DNA of 64,000 nt from Phorcus lineatus (Eukaryota > Mollusca > Gastropoda > Trochida > Trochidae): assembly GCA_921293015.1 (NCBI GenBank), contig OV121090.1:35747082-35811081 (forward strand). Direction: 5' to 3'. The position numbers and the translations under genes were made by a program. Every line of letters begins with the position of its first letter. Within the stretch, counting starts at the first letter, position 1. Under the pieces are notes generated by a model, which saw only the letters and a program-made list of their open reading frames with translations, was not told the origin of the DNA and did no database searches. This document shows positions 38,480-51,583 of this stretch, piece by piece.

Positions 38480-40143
38480 GAAAGTTTGGTTTAGAAATAT
38501 GCATTTCTAAAAAAGTTATCGCGCTCGCTACAACATTATGTATATTTTCGACTTAGTCTTTTTCCGCGATTTTCGTCCAAAATGGCTATCTGTATCTCGA
38601 TAAGGTCAAATCTGGAGCCTAAACCAAGAATGTGACAGGGAATTTCTTACATTCAATCGATATTACACTATGTGATGTACATTTGATGAAAGTCTGGTTT
38701 AGAAATATGCATTTTTAAAAAAGTTATCGCGCTCGCTACAACATTATGTATATTTTCGACTTAGTCTTTTTCCGCGATTTTGGTCCAAAATGGCTATCTG
38801 TATCTCGATAAGGTCGAATCTGGAGCCTAAACCAAGAATGTGACAGGGAATTTCTTACATTCAATCGATAGAACACAATGTGATGTACATTTGATGAAAG
38901 TTTGGTTTAGATATATGCATTTTTACAAAAGTTATCGCGCTCGCTACAACATTATGTATATTTTCGACTTAGTCTTTTTCCGCGATTTTGGTCCAAAATG
39001 GCTATCTGTATCTCGATAAGGTCAAATCTGGAGCCTAAACCAAGAACGTGACATTGAATTTCTTACATTCAATCGATAGAACACAATGTGATGTACATTT
39101 GATGAAAGTTTGGTTTAGAAATATGCATTTTTAAAAAAGTTATCGCGCTCGCTACAACATTATGTATATTTTCGACTTAGTCTTTTTCCGCGATTTTGGT
39201 CCAAAATGGCTATCTGTATCTCGATAAGGTCAAATCTGGAGCCTAAACCAAGAATCTGACAGGGGATTTCTTACATTCAATCGATAGAACACTATGTGAT
39301 GTACATTTGATGAAAGTTTGGTTTAGAAATATGCAATTTTAAAAAAGTTATCGCGATTGCTACAACATTATGTATATTTTCGACTTAGTCTTTTTCCGCG
39401 ACTTTGGTCCAAAATGGCTATCTGTATCTCGATTAGGTCAAATCTGGAGCCTAAACCAAGAATGTGACAGGGAATTTCTTACATTCAATCGATAGAACAC
39501 AATGTGATGTACATTTGATGAAAGTTTGGTTTAGAAATATGCATTTTTTAAAAAGTTATCGCGCTCGCTACAACATTATGTATATTTTCGACTTAGTCTT
39601 TTTCCGCGATTTTGGTCCAAAATGGCTATCTGTATCTCGATAAGGTCAAATCTGGAGCCTAAACCAAGAATGTGACAGGGAATTTCTTACATTCAATCGA
39701 TAGAACACAATGTGATGTACATTTGATGAAAGTTTGGTTTAGATATATGCATTTTTAAAAAAGTTATCGCGCTCGCTACAACATTATGTATATTTTCGAC
39801 TTAGTCTTTTTCCGCGATTTTGGTCCAAAATGGCTATCTGTATCTCGATAAGGTCGAATCTGGAGCCTAAACCAAGAATCTGACAGGAAATTTCTTACAT
39901 TCAATCGATAGAACACAATGTGATGTACATTTGATGAAAGTTTGGTTTAGAAATATGCATTTTTAAAAAAGTTATCGCGCTCGCTACAACATTATGTATA
40001 TTTTCGACTTAGTCTTTTTCCGCGATTTTGGTCCAAAATGGCTATCTGTATCTCGATAAGGTCGAATCTGGAGCCTAAACCAAGAATCTGACAGAGGATT
40101 TCCTACATTCAATCGATAGAACACAATGTGATGTACATTTGAT
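38480..40143 (+). repeat. 8-monomer HOR, expanded unit 2
   Basis: Same as the 6-monomer unit except that its fourth monomer is replaced by three monomers (39104-39727): caggggattt, gcaatttt/gcgattgct with cgactttgg, and ttttttaaaaag. These three are in the same order as 36193-36816. The unit is therefore a recombinant between the 6-mer series and the 34.9-37 kb block, a direct example of HOR length change by swapping a monomer cassette. Confidence 0.82.
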
Positions 40144-42223
40144 GAAAGTTTGGTTTAGAAATATGCATTTCTAAAAAAGTTATCGCGCTCGCTACAACAT
40201 TATGTATATTTTCGACTTAGTCTTTTTCCGCGATTTTCGTCCAAAATGGCTATCTGTATCTCGATAAGGTCAAATCTGGAGCCTAAACCAAGAATGTGAC
40301 AGGGAATTTCTTACATTCAATCGATATTACACTATGTGATGTACATTTGATGAAAGTCTGGTTTAGAAATATGCATTTTTAAAAAAGTTATCGCGCTCGC
40401 TACAACATTATGTATATTTTCGACTTAGTCTTTTTCCGCGATTTTGGTCCAAAATGGCTATCTGTATCTCGATAAGGTCGAATCTGGAGCCTAAACCAAG
40501 AATGTGACAGGGAATTTCTTACATTCAATCGATAGAACACAATGTGATGTACATTTGATGAAAGTTTGGTTTAGATATATGCATTTTTACAAAAGTTATC
40601 GCGCTCGCTACAACATTATGTATATTTTCGACTTAGTCTTTTTCCGCGATTTTGGTCCAAAATGGCTATCTGTATCTCGATAAGGTCAAATCTGGAGCCT
40701 AAACCAAGAACGTGACATTGAATTTCTTACATTCAATCGATAGAACACAATGTGATGTACATTTGATGAAAGTTTGGTTTAGAAATATGCATTTTTAAAA
40801 AAGTTATCGCGCTCGCTACAACATTATGTATATTTTCGACTTAGTCTTTTTCCGCGATTTTCGTCCAAAATGGCTATCTGTATCTCGATAAGGTCAAATC
40901 TGGAGCCTAAACCAAGAATGTGACAGGGAATTTCTTACATTCAATCGATAGAACACAATGTGATGTACATTTGATGAAAGTTTGGTTTAGATATATGCAT
41001 TTTTAAAAAAGTTATCGCGCTCGCTACAACATTATGTATATTTTCGACTTAGTCTTTTTCCGCGATTTTGGTCCAAAATGGCTATCTGTATCTCGATAAG
41101 GTCGAATCTGGAGCCTAAACCAAGAATCTGACAGGAAATTTCTTACATTCAATCGATAGAACACAATGTGATGTACATTTGATGAAAGTTTGGTTTAGAA
41201 ATATGCATTTTTAAAAAAGTTATCGCGCTCGCTACAACATTATGTATATTTTCGACTTAGTCTTTTTCCGCGATTTTGGTCCAAAATGGCTATCTGTATC
41301 TCGATAAGGTCGAATCTGGAGCCTAAACCAAGAATCTGACAGAGGATTTCCTACATTCAATCGATAGAACACAATGTGATGTACATTTGATGAAAGTTTG
41401 GTTTAGAAATATGCATTTCTAAAAAAGTTATCGCGCTCGCTACAACATTATGTATATTTTCGACTTAGTCTTTTTCCGCGATTTTCGTCCAAAATGGCTA
41501 TCTGTATCTCGATAAGGTCAAATCTGGAGCCTAAACCAAGAATGTGACAGGGAATTTCTTACATTCAATCGATATTACACTATGTGATGTACATTTGATG
41601 AAAGTCTGGTTTAGAAATATGCATTTTTAAAAAAGTTATCGCGCTCGCTACAACATTATGTATATTTTCGACTTAGTCTTTTTCCGCGATTTTGGTCCAA
41701 AATGGCTATCTGTATCTCGATAAGGTCGAATCTGGAGCCTAAACCAAGAATGTGACAGGGAATTTCTTACATTCAATCGATAGAACACAATGTGATGTAC
41801 ATTTGATGAAAGTTTGGTTTAGATATATGCATTTTTACAAAAGTTATCGCGCTCGCTACAACATTATGTATATTTTCGACTTAGTCTTTTTCCGCGATTT
41901 TGGTCCAAAATGGCTATCTGTATCTCGATAAGGTCAAATCTGGAGCCTAAACCAAGAACGTGACATTGAATTTCTTACATTCAATCGATAGAACACAATG
42001 TGATGTACATTTGATGAAAGTTTGGTTTAGAAATATGCATTTTTAAAAAAGTTATCGCGCTCGCTACAACATTATGTATATTTTCGACTTAGTCTTTTTC
42101 CGCGATTTTCGTCCAAAATGGCTATCTGTATCTCGATAAGGTCAAATCTGGAGCCTAAACCAAGAATGTGACAGGGAATTTCTTACATACAATCGATATT
42201 ACACTATGTAATGTACATTTGAT
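40144..42223 (+). repeat. 6-monomer HOR, unit 3 and a partial unit 4
   Basis: 40144-41391 repeats the six-monomer order of 37232-38479. 41392-42223 repeats its first four monomers, then departs: the ttttcgtcc monomer at 42016 ends with catacaatcgatatt instead of cattcaatcgatag. aggatttcc occurs at 38431, 40095 and 41343, spaced by 8 and 6 monomers. Confidence 0.83.
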
Positions 42224-44303
42224 GAAAGTTTGGTTTAGAAATATGCATTTTTAAAAAAGTTATCGCGCTCGCTACAACATTATGTATATTTTCGACTTAG
42301 TCTTTTTCCGCGATTTTGGTCCAAAATGGCTATCTGTATCTCGATAAGGTCGAATCTGGAGCCTAAACCAAGAATGTGACAGGGAATTTCTTACATTCAA
42401 TCGATAGAACACAATGTGATGTACATTTGATGAAAGTTTGGTTTAGAAATATGCATTTTTAAAAAAGTTATCGCGCTCGCTACAACATTATGTATATTTT
42501 CGACTTAGTCTTTTTCCGCGATTTTGGTCCAAAATGGCTATCTGTATCTCGATAAGGTCGAATCTGGAGCCTAAACCAAGAATGTGACAGGGAATTTCTT
42601 ACATTCAATCGATAGAACACAATGTGATGTACATTTGATGAAAGTTTGGTTTAGATATATGCATTTTTACAAAAGTTATCGCGCTCGCTACAACATTATG
42701 TATATTTTCGACTTAGTCTTTTTCCGCGATTTTGGTCCAAAATGGCTATCTGTATCTCGATAAGGTCAAATCTGGAGCCTAAACCAAGAACGTGACATTG
42801 AATTTCTTACATTCAATCGATAGAACACAATGTGATGTACATTTGATGAAAGTTTGGTTTAGAAATATGCATTTTTAAAAAAGTTATCGCGCTCGCTACA
42901 ACATTATGTATATTTTCGACTTAGTCTTTTTCCGCGATTTTCGTCCAAAATGGCTATCTGTATCTCGATAAGGTCAAATCTGGAGCCTAAACCAAGAATG
43001 TGACAGGGAATTTCTTACATACAATCGATATTACACTATGTAATGTACATTTGATGAAAGTTTGGTTTAGAAATATGCATTTTTAAAAAAGTTATCGCGC
43101 TCGCTACAACATTATGTATATTTTCGACTTAGTCTTTTTCCGCGATTTTGGTCCAAAATGGCTATCTGTATCTCGATAAGGTCGAATCTGGAGCCTAAAC
43201 CAAGAATGTGACAGGGAATTTCTTACATTCAATCGATAGAACACAATGTGATGTACATTTGATGAAAGTTTGGTTTAGAAATATGCATTTTTACAAAAGT
43301 TATCGCGCTCGCTACAACATTATGTATATTTTCGACTTAGTCTTTTTCCGCGATTTTGGTCCAAAATGGCTATCTGTATCTCGATAAGGTCAAATCTGGA
43401 GCCTAAACCAAGAATCTGACAGGGAATTTCTTACATGCAATCGATAGAACACAATGTGATGTACATTTGATGAAAGTTTGGTTTAGATATATGCATTTTT
43501 ACAAAAGTTATCGCGCTCGCTACAACATTATGTATATTTTCGACTTAGTCTTTTTCCGCGATTTTGGTCCAAAATGGCTATCTGTATCTCGATTAGGTCA
43601 AATCTGGAGCCTAAACCAAGAATGTGACAGGGAATTTCTTACATACAATCGATAGTACACTATGTAATGTACATTTGATGAAAGTTTGGTTTAGAAATAT
43701 GCATTTTTAAAAAAGTTATCGCGCTCGCTACAACATTATGTATATTTTCGACTTAGTCTTTTTCCGCGATTTTGGTCCAAAATGGCTATCTGTATCTCGA
43801 TAAGGTCGAATCTGGAGCCTAAACCAAGAATGTGACAGGGAATTTCTTACATTCAATCGATAGTACACTATGTGATGTACATTTGATGAAAGTTTGGTTT
43901 AGAAATATGCATTTTTAAAAAAGTTATCGCGCTCGCTACAACATTATGTATATTTTCGACTTAGTCTTTTTCCGCGATTTTGGTCCAAAATGGCTATCTG
44001 TATCTCGATAAGGTCGAATCTGGAGCCTAAACCAAGAACGTGACATTGAATTTCTTACATTCAATCGATAGAACACAATGTGATGTACATTTGATGAAAG
44101 TTTGGTTTAGAAATATGCATTTTTAAAAAAGTTATCGCGCTCGCTACAACATTATGTATATTTTCGACTTAGTCTTTTTCCGCGATTTTGGTCCAAAATG
44201 GCTATCTGTATCTCGATAAGGTCAAATCTGGAGCCTAAACCAAGAATGTGACAGGGAATTTCTTACATACAATCGATATTACACTATGTAATGTACATTT
44301 GAT
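42224..44303 (+). repeat. Ten transition monomers
   Basis: The ttttcgtcc plus gatatt monomer recurs at 42848 (four monomers after 42016), and this is the last appearance of the base-95 variant. From 43264 the catgcaatc, gatatatg/cgattagg and cgatagtac triplet appears again, followed by gaacgtgacattg (44037) and catacaatcgatatt monomers. Only satellite sequence is present. Confidence 0.78.
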
Positions 44304-47007
44304 GAAAGTTTGGTTTAGAAATATGCATTTTTAAAAAAGTTATCGCGCTCGCTACAACATTATGTATATTTTCGACTTAGTCTTTTTCCGCGATTTTGGT
44401 CCAAAATGGCTATCTGTATCTCGATAAGGTCGAATCTGGAGCCTAAACCAAGAATCTGACAGGGAATTTCTTACATTCAATCGATAGAACACAATGTGAT
44501 GTACATTTGATGAAAGTTTGGTTTAGAAATATGCATTTTTACAAAAGTTATCGCGCTCGCTACAACATTATGTATATTTTCGACTTAGTCTTTTTCCGCG
44601 ATTTTGGTCCAAAATGGCTATCTGTATCTCGATAAGGTCAAATCTGGAGCCTAAACCAAGAATCTGACAGGGAATTTCTTACATGCAATCGATAGAACAC
44701 AATGTGATGTACATTTGATGAAAGTTTGGTTTAGATATATGCATTTTTACAAAAGTTATCGCGCTCGCTACAACATTATGTATATTTTCGACTTAGTCTT
44801 TTTCCGCGATTTTGGTCCAAAATGGCTATCTGTATCTCGATAAGGTCGAATCTGGAGCCTAAACCAAGAATGTGACAGGGAATTTCTTACATTCAATCGA
44901 TAGTACACTATGTGATGTACATTTGATGAAAGTTTGGTTTAGAAATATGCATTTTTAAAAAAGTTATCGCGCTCGCTACAACATTATGTATATTTTCGAC
45001 TTAGTCTTTTTCCGCGATTTTGGTCCAAAATGGCTATCTGTATCTCGATAAGGTCAAATCTGGAGCCTAAACCAAGAATCTGACAGGGAATTTCTTACAT
45101 GCAATCGATAGTACACTATGTGATGTACATTTGATGAAAGTTTGGTTTAGAAATATGCATTTTTACAAAAGTTATCGCGCTCGCTACAACATTATGTATA
45201 TTTTCGACTTAGTCTTTTTCCGCGACTTTGGTCCAAAATGGCTATCTGTATCTCGATTAGGTCAAATCTGGATCCTAAACCAAGAATGTGACAGGGAATT
45301 TCTTACATACAATCGATATTACACTATGTAATGTACATTTGATGAAAGTTTGGTTTAGAAATATGCATTTTTAAAAAAGTTATCGCGCTCGCTACAACAT
45401 TATGTATATTTTCGACTTAGTCTTTTTCCGCGATTTTGGTCCAAAATGGCTATCTGTATCTCGATAAGGTCGAATCTGGAGCCTAAACCAAGAATGTGAC
45501 AGGGAATTTCTTACATTCAATCGATAGTACACTATGTGATGTACATTTGATGAAAGTTTGGTTTAGAAATATGCATTTTTAAAAAAGTTATCGCGCTCGC
45601 TACAACATTATGTATATTTTCGACTTAGTCTTTTTCCGCGATTTTGGTCCAAAATGGCTATCTGTATCTCGATAAGGTCAAATCTGGAGCCTAAACCAAG
45701 AATCTGACAGGGAATTTCTTACATGCAATCGATAGTACACTATGTGATGTACATTTGATGAAAGTTTGGTTTAGAAATATGCATTTTTACAAAAGTTATC
45801 GCGCTCGCTACAACATTATGTATATTTTCGACTTAGTCTTTTTCCGCGACTTTGGTCCAAAATGGCTATCTGTATCTCGATTAGGTCAAATCTGGATCCT
45901 AAACCAAGAATGTGACAGGGAATTTCTTACATACAATCGATATTACACTATGTTATGTACATTTGATGAAAGTTTGGTTTAGAAATATGCATTTTTAAAA
46001 AAGTTATCGCGCTCGCTACAACATTATGTATATTTTCGACTTAGTCTTTTTCCGCGATTTTGGTCCAAAATGGCTATCTGTATCTCGATAAGGTCGAATC
46101 TGGAGCCTAAACCAAGAATGTGACAGGGAATTTCTTACATTCAATCGATAGTACACTATGTGATGTACATTTGATGAAAGTTTGGTTTAGAAATATGCAT
46201 TTTTAAAAAAGTTATCGCGCTCGCTACAACATTATGTATATTTTCGACTTAGTCTTTTTCCGCGATTTTGGTCCAAAATGGCTATCTGTATCTCGATAAG
46301 GTCAAATCTGGAGCCTAAACCAAGAATCTGACAGGGAATTTCTTACATGCAATCGATAGTACACTATGTGATGTACATTTGATGAAAGTTTGGTTTAGAA
46401 ATATGCATTTTTACAAAAGTTATCGCGCTCGCTACAACATTATGTATATTTTCGACTTAGTCTTTTTCCGCGACTTTGGTCCAAAATGGCTATCTGTATC
46501 TCGATTAGGTCAAATCTGGATCCTAAACCAAGAATGTGACAGGGAATTTCTTACATACAATCGATATTACACTATGTAATGTACATTTGATGAAAGTTTG
46601 GTTTAGAAATATGCATTTTTAAAAAAGTTATCGCGCTCGCTACAACATTATGTATATTTTCGACTTAGTCTTTTTCCGCGATTTTGGTCCAAAATGGCTA
46701 TCTGTATCTCGATAAGGTCGAATCTGGAGCCTAAACCAAGAATGTGACAGGGAATTTCTTACATTCAATCGATAGAACACAATGTGATGTACATTTGATG
46801 AAAGTTTGGTTTAGAAATATGCATTTTTTTAAAAGTTATCGCGCTCGCTACAACATTATGTATATTTTCGACTTAGTCTTTTTCCGCGATTTTGGTCCAA
46901 AATGGCTATCTGTATCTCGATAAGGTCGAATCTGGAGCCTAAACCAAGAATCTGACAGGGAATTTCTTACATTCAATCGATAGAACACAATGTGATGTAC
47001 ATTTGAT
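44304..47007 (+). repeat. 14-monomer-period HOR, copy A (13 matching monomers)
   Basis: Matches 47216-49919 at an offset of 2,912 bp. It starts with a ctgacaggg monomer, then acaaaag/catgcaatc, then gatatatg with cgatagtac. Three 3-monomer sub-repeats follow (44928, 45552, 46176; 624 bp each), and the copy ends in a catttttttaaaag monomer (46800). Each triplet holds one ggatcc monomer (BamHI sites at 45270, 45894, 46518). A private gttatgtac change near 45952 lengthens one spurious open frame. Confidence 0.85.
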
Positions 47008-47215
47008 GAAAGTTTGGTTTAGAAATATGCATTTTTACAAAAGTTATCGCGCTCGCTACAACATTATGTATATTTTCGACTTAGTCTTTTTCCGCGATTT
47101 TGGTCCAAAATGGCTATCTGTATCTCGATAAGGTCAAATCTGGAGCCTAAACCAAGAATCTGACAGGGAATTTCTTACATACAATCGATATTACACTATG
47201 TAATGTACATTTGAT
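47008..47215 (+). repeat. Joining monomer between the 14-mer copies
   Basis: An acaaaag monomer with ctgacaggg and catacaatcgatatt. This combination differs from the monomer in the matching place after copy B (49920), which has taaaaaag and cattcaatcgatag. It may be a hybrid formed at the duplication junction. Confidence 0.6.
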
Positions 47216-49919
47216 GAAAGTTTGGTTTAGAAATATGCATTTTTAAAAAAGTTATCGCGCTCGCTACAACATTATGTATATTTTCGACTTAGTCTTTTTC
47301 CGCGATTTTGGTCCAAAATGGCTATCTGTATCTCGATAAGGTCGAATCTGGAGCCTAAACCAAGAATCTGACAGGGAATTTCTTACATTCAATCGATAGA
47401 ACACAATGTGATGTACATTTGATGAAAGTTTGGTTTAGAAATATGCATTTTTACAAAAGTTATCGCGCTCGCTACAACATTATGTATATTTTCGACTTAG
47501 TCTTTTTCCGCGATTTTGGTCCAAAATGGCTATCTGTATCTCGATAAGGTCAAATCTGGAGCCTAAACCAAGAATCTGACAGGGAATTTCTTACATGCAA
47601 TCGATAGAACACAATGTGATGTACATTTGATGAAAGTTTGGTTTAGATATATGCATTTTTACAAAAGTTATCGCGCTCGCTACAACATTATGTATATTTT
47701 CGACTTAGTCTTTTTCCGCGATTTTGGTCCAAAATGGCTATCTGTATCTCGATAAGGTCGAATCTGGAGCCTAAACCAAGAATGTGACAGGGAATTTCTT
47801 ACATTCAATCGATAGTACACTATGTGATGTACATTTGATGAAAGTTTGGTTTAGAAATATGCATTTTTAAAAAAGTTATCGCGCTCGCTACAACATTATG
47901 TATATTTTCGACTTAGTCTTTTTCCGCGATTTTGGTCCAAAATGGCTATCTGTATCTCGATAAGGTCAAATCTGGAGCCTAAACCAAGAATCTGACAGGG
48001 AATTTCTTACATGCAATCGATAGTACACTATGTGATGTACATTTGATGAAAGTTTGGTTTAGAAATATGCATTTTTACAAAAGTTATCGCGCTCGCTACA
48101 ACATTATGTATATTTTCGACTTAGTCTTTTTCCGCGACTTTGGTCCAAAATGGCTATCTGTATCTCGATTAGGTCAAATCTGGATCCTAAACCAAGAATG
48201 TGACAGGGAATTTCTTACATACAATCGATATTACACTATGTAATGTACATTTGATGAAAGTTTGGTTTAGAAATATGCATTTTTAAAAAAGTTATCGCGC
48301 TCGCTACAACATTATGTATATTTTCGACTTAGTCTTTTTCCGCGATTTTGGTCCAAAATGGCTATCTGTATCTCGATAAGGTCGAATCTGGAGCCTAAAC
48401 CAAGAATGTGACAGGGAATTTCTTACATTCAATCGATAGTACACTATGTGATGTACATTTGATGAAAGTTTGGTTTAGAAATATGCATTTTTAAAAAAGT
48501 TATCGCGCTCGCTACAACATTATGTATATTTTCGACTTAGTCTTTTTCCGCGATTTTGGTCCAAAATGGCTATCTGTATCTCGATAAGGTCAAATCTGGA
48601 GCCTAAACCAAGAATCTGACAGGGAATTTCTTACATGCAATCGATAGTACACTATGTGATGTACATTTGATGAAAGTTTGGTTTAGAAATATGCATTTTT
48701 ACAAAAGTTATCGCGCTCGCTACAACATTATGTATATTTTCGACTTAGTCTTTTTCCGCGACTTTGGTCCAAAATGGCTATCTGTATCTCGATTAGGTCA
48801 AATCTGGATCCTAAACCAAGAATGTGACAGGGAATTTCTTACATACAATCGATATTACACTATGTAATGTACATTTGATGAAAGTTTGGTTTAGAAATAT
48901 GCATTTTTAAAAAAGTTATCGCGCTCGCTACAACATTATGTATATTTTCGACTTAGTCTTTTTCCGCGATTTTGGTCCAAAATGGCTATCTGTATCTCGA
49001 TAAGGTCGAATCTGGAGCCTAAACCAAGAATGTGACAGGGAATTTCTTACATTCAATCGATAGTACACTATGTGATGTACATTTGATGAAAGTTTGGTTT
49101 AGAAATATGCATTTTTAAAAAAGTTATCGCGCTCGCTACAACATTATGTATATTTTCGACTTAGTCTTTTTCCGCGATTTTGGTCCAAAATGGCTATCTG
49201 TATCTCGATAAGGTCAAATCTGGAGCCTAAACCAAGAATCTGACAGGGAATTTCTTACATGCAATCGATAGTACACTATGTGATGTACATTTGATGAAAG
49301 TTTGGTTTAGAAATATGCATTTTTAAAAAAGTTATCGCGCTCGCTACAACATTATGTATATTTTCGACTTAGTCTTTTTCCGCGACTTTGGTCCAAAATG
49401 GCTATCTGTATCTCGATTAGGTCAAATCTGGATCCTAAACCAAGAATGTGACAGGGAATTTCTTACATACAATCGATATTACACTATGTAATGTACATTT
49501 GATGAAAGTTTGGTTTAGAAATATGCATTTTTAAAAAAGTTATCGCGCTCGCTACAACATTATGTATATTTTCGACTTAGTCTTTTTCCGCGATTTTGGT
49601 CCAAAATGGCTATCTGTATCTCGATAAGGTCGAATCTGGAGCCTAAACCAAGAATGTGACAGGGAATTTCTTACATTCAATCGATAGAACACAATGTGAT
49701 GTACATTTGATGAAAGTTTGGTTTAGAAATATGCATTTTTTTAAAAGTTATCGCGCTCGCTACAACATTATGTATATTTTCGACTTAGTCTTTTTCCGCG
49801 ATTTTGGTCCAAAATGGCTATCTGTATCTCGATAAGGTCGAATCTGGAGCCTAAACCAAGAATCTGACAGAGAATTTCTTACATTCAATCGATAGAACAC
49901 AATGTGATGTACATTTGAT
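47216..49919 (+). repeat. 14-monomer-period HOR, copy B (13 matching monomers)
   Basis: Repeats 44304-47007, including three 624-bp triplets at 47840, 48464 and 49088 with BamHI sites at 48182, 48806 and 49430. In the last triplet the ggatcc monomer (49296) has taaaaaag in place of acaaaag. The closing catttttttaaaag monomer is at 49712 and reads ctgacagaga rather than ctgacaggg. Confidence 0.85.
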
Positions 49920-51583
49920 GAAAGTTTGGTTTAGAAATATGCATTTTTAAAAAAGTTATCGCGCTCGCTACAACATTATGTATATTTTCGACTTAGTCTT
50001 TTTCCGCGATTTTGGTCCAAAATGGCTATCTGTATCTCGATAAGGTCAAATCTGGAGCCTAAACCAAGAATCTGACAGGGAATTTCTTACATTCAATCGA
50101 TAGAACACTATGTGATGTACATTTGATGAAAGTTTGGTTTAGAAATATGCAATTTTAAAAAAGTTATCGCGATTGCTACAACATTATGTATATTTTCGAC
50201 TTAGTCTTTTTCCGCGATTTTGGTCCAAAATGGCTATCTGTATCTCGATAAGGTCGAATCTGGAGCCTAAACCAAGAATCTGACAGAGGATTTCTTACAT
50301 TCAATCGATAGAACACAATGTGATGTACATTTGATGAAAGTTTGGTTTAGAAATATGCATTTTTACAAAAGTTATCGCGCTCGCTACAACATTATGTATA
50401 TTTTCGACTTAGTCTTTTTCCGCGACTTTGGTCCAAAATGGCTATCTGTATCTCGATAAGGTCAAATCTGGAGCCTAAACCAAGAATGTGACAGGGAATT
50501 TCTTACATACAATCGATATTACACTATGTAATGTACATTTGATGAAAGTTTGGTTTAGAAATATGCATTTTTAAAAAAGTTATCGCGCTCGCTACAACAT
50601 TATGTATATTTTCGACTTAGTCTTTTTCCGCGATTTTGGTCCAAAATGGCTATCTGTATCTCGATAAGGTCGAATCTGGAGCCTAAACCAAGAATCTGAC
50701 AGGGAATTTCTTACATTCAATCGATAGAACACAATGTGATGTACATTTGATGAAAGTTTGGTTTAGAAATATGCATTTTTAAAAAAGTTATCGCGCTCGC
50801 TACAACATTATGTATATTTTCGACTTAGTCTTTTTCCGCGATTTTGGTCCAAAATGGCTATCTGTATCTCGATAAGGTCAAATCTGGAGCCTAAACCAAG
50901 AATCTGACAGGGAATTTCTTACATTCAATCGATAGAACACTATGTGATGTACATTTGATGAAAGTTTGGTTTAGAAATATGCAATTTTAAAAAAGTTATC
51001 GCGATTGCTACAACATTATGTATATTTTCGACTTAGTCTTTTTCCGCGATTTTGGTCCAAAATGGCTATCTGTATCTCGATAAGGTCGAATCTGGAGCCT
51101 AAACCAAGAATCTGACAGAGGATTTCTTACATTCAATCGATAGAACACAATGTGATGTACATTTGATGAAAGTTTGGTTTAGAAATATGCATTTTTACAA
51201 AAGTTATCGCGCTCGCTACAACATTATGTATATTTTCGACTTAGTCTTTTTCCGCGACTTTGGTCCAAAATGGCTATCTGTATCTCGATAAGGTCAAATC
51301 TGGAGCCTAAACCAAGAATGTGACAGGGAATTTCTTACATACAATCGATATTACACTATGTAATGTACATTTGATGAAAGTTTGGTTTAGAAATATGCAT
51401 TTTTAAAAAAGTTATCGCGCTCGCTACAACATTATGTATATTTTCGACTTAGTCTTTTTCCGCGATTTTGGTCCAAAATGGCTATCTGTATCTCGATAAG
51501 GTCGAATCTGGAGCCTAAACCAAGAATGTGACAGGGAATTTCTTACATTCAATCGATAGAACACAATGTGATGTACATTTGAT
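49920..51583 (+). repeat. Tandem 4-monomer HOR (2 x 832 bp)
   Basis: Units 49920-50751 and 50752-51583 share the order: ggtcaaat/ctgacaggg with aacactatg; gcaatttt/gcgattgct with ctgacagaggattt; acaaaag with cgactttgg and catacaatcgatatt; plain. The last monomer differs (ctg versus gtg at base 153). Confidence 0.85.
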
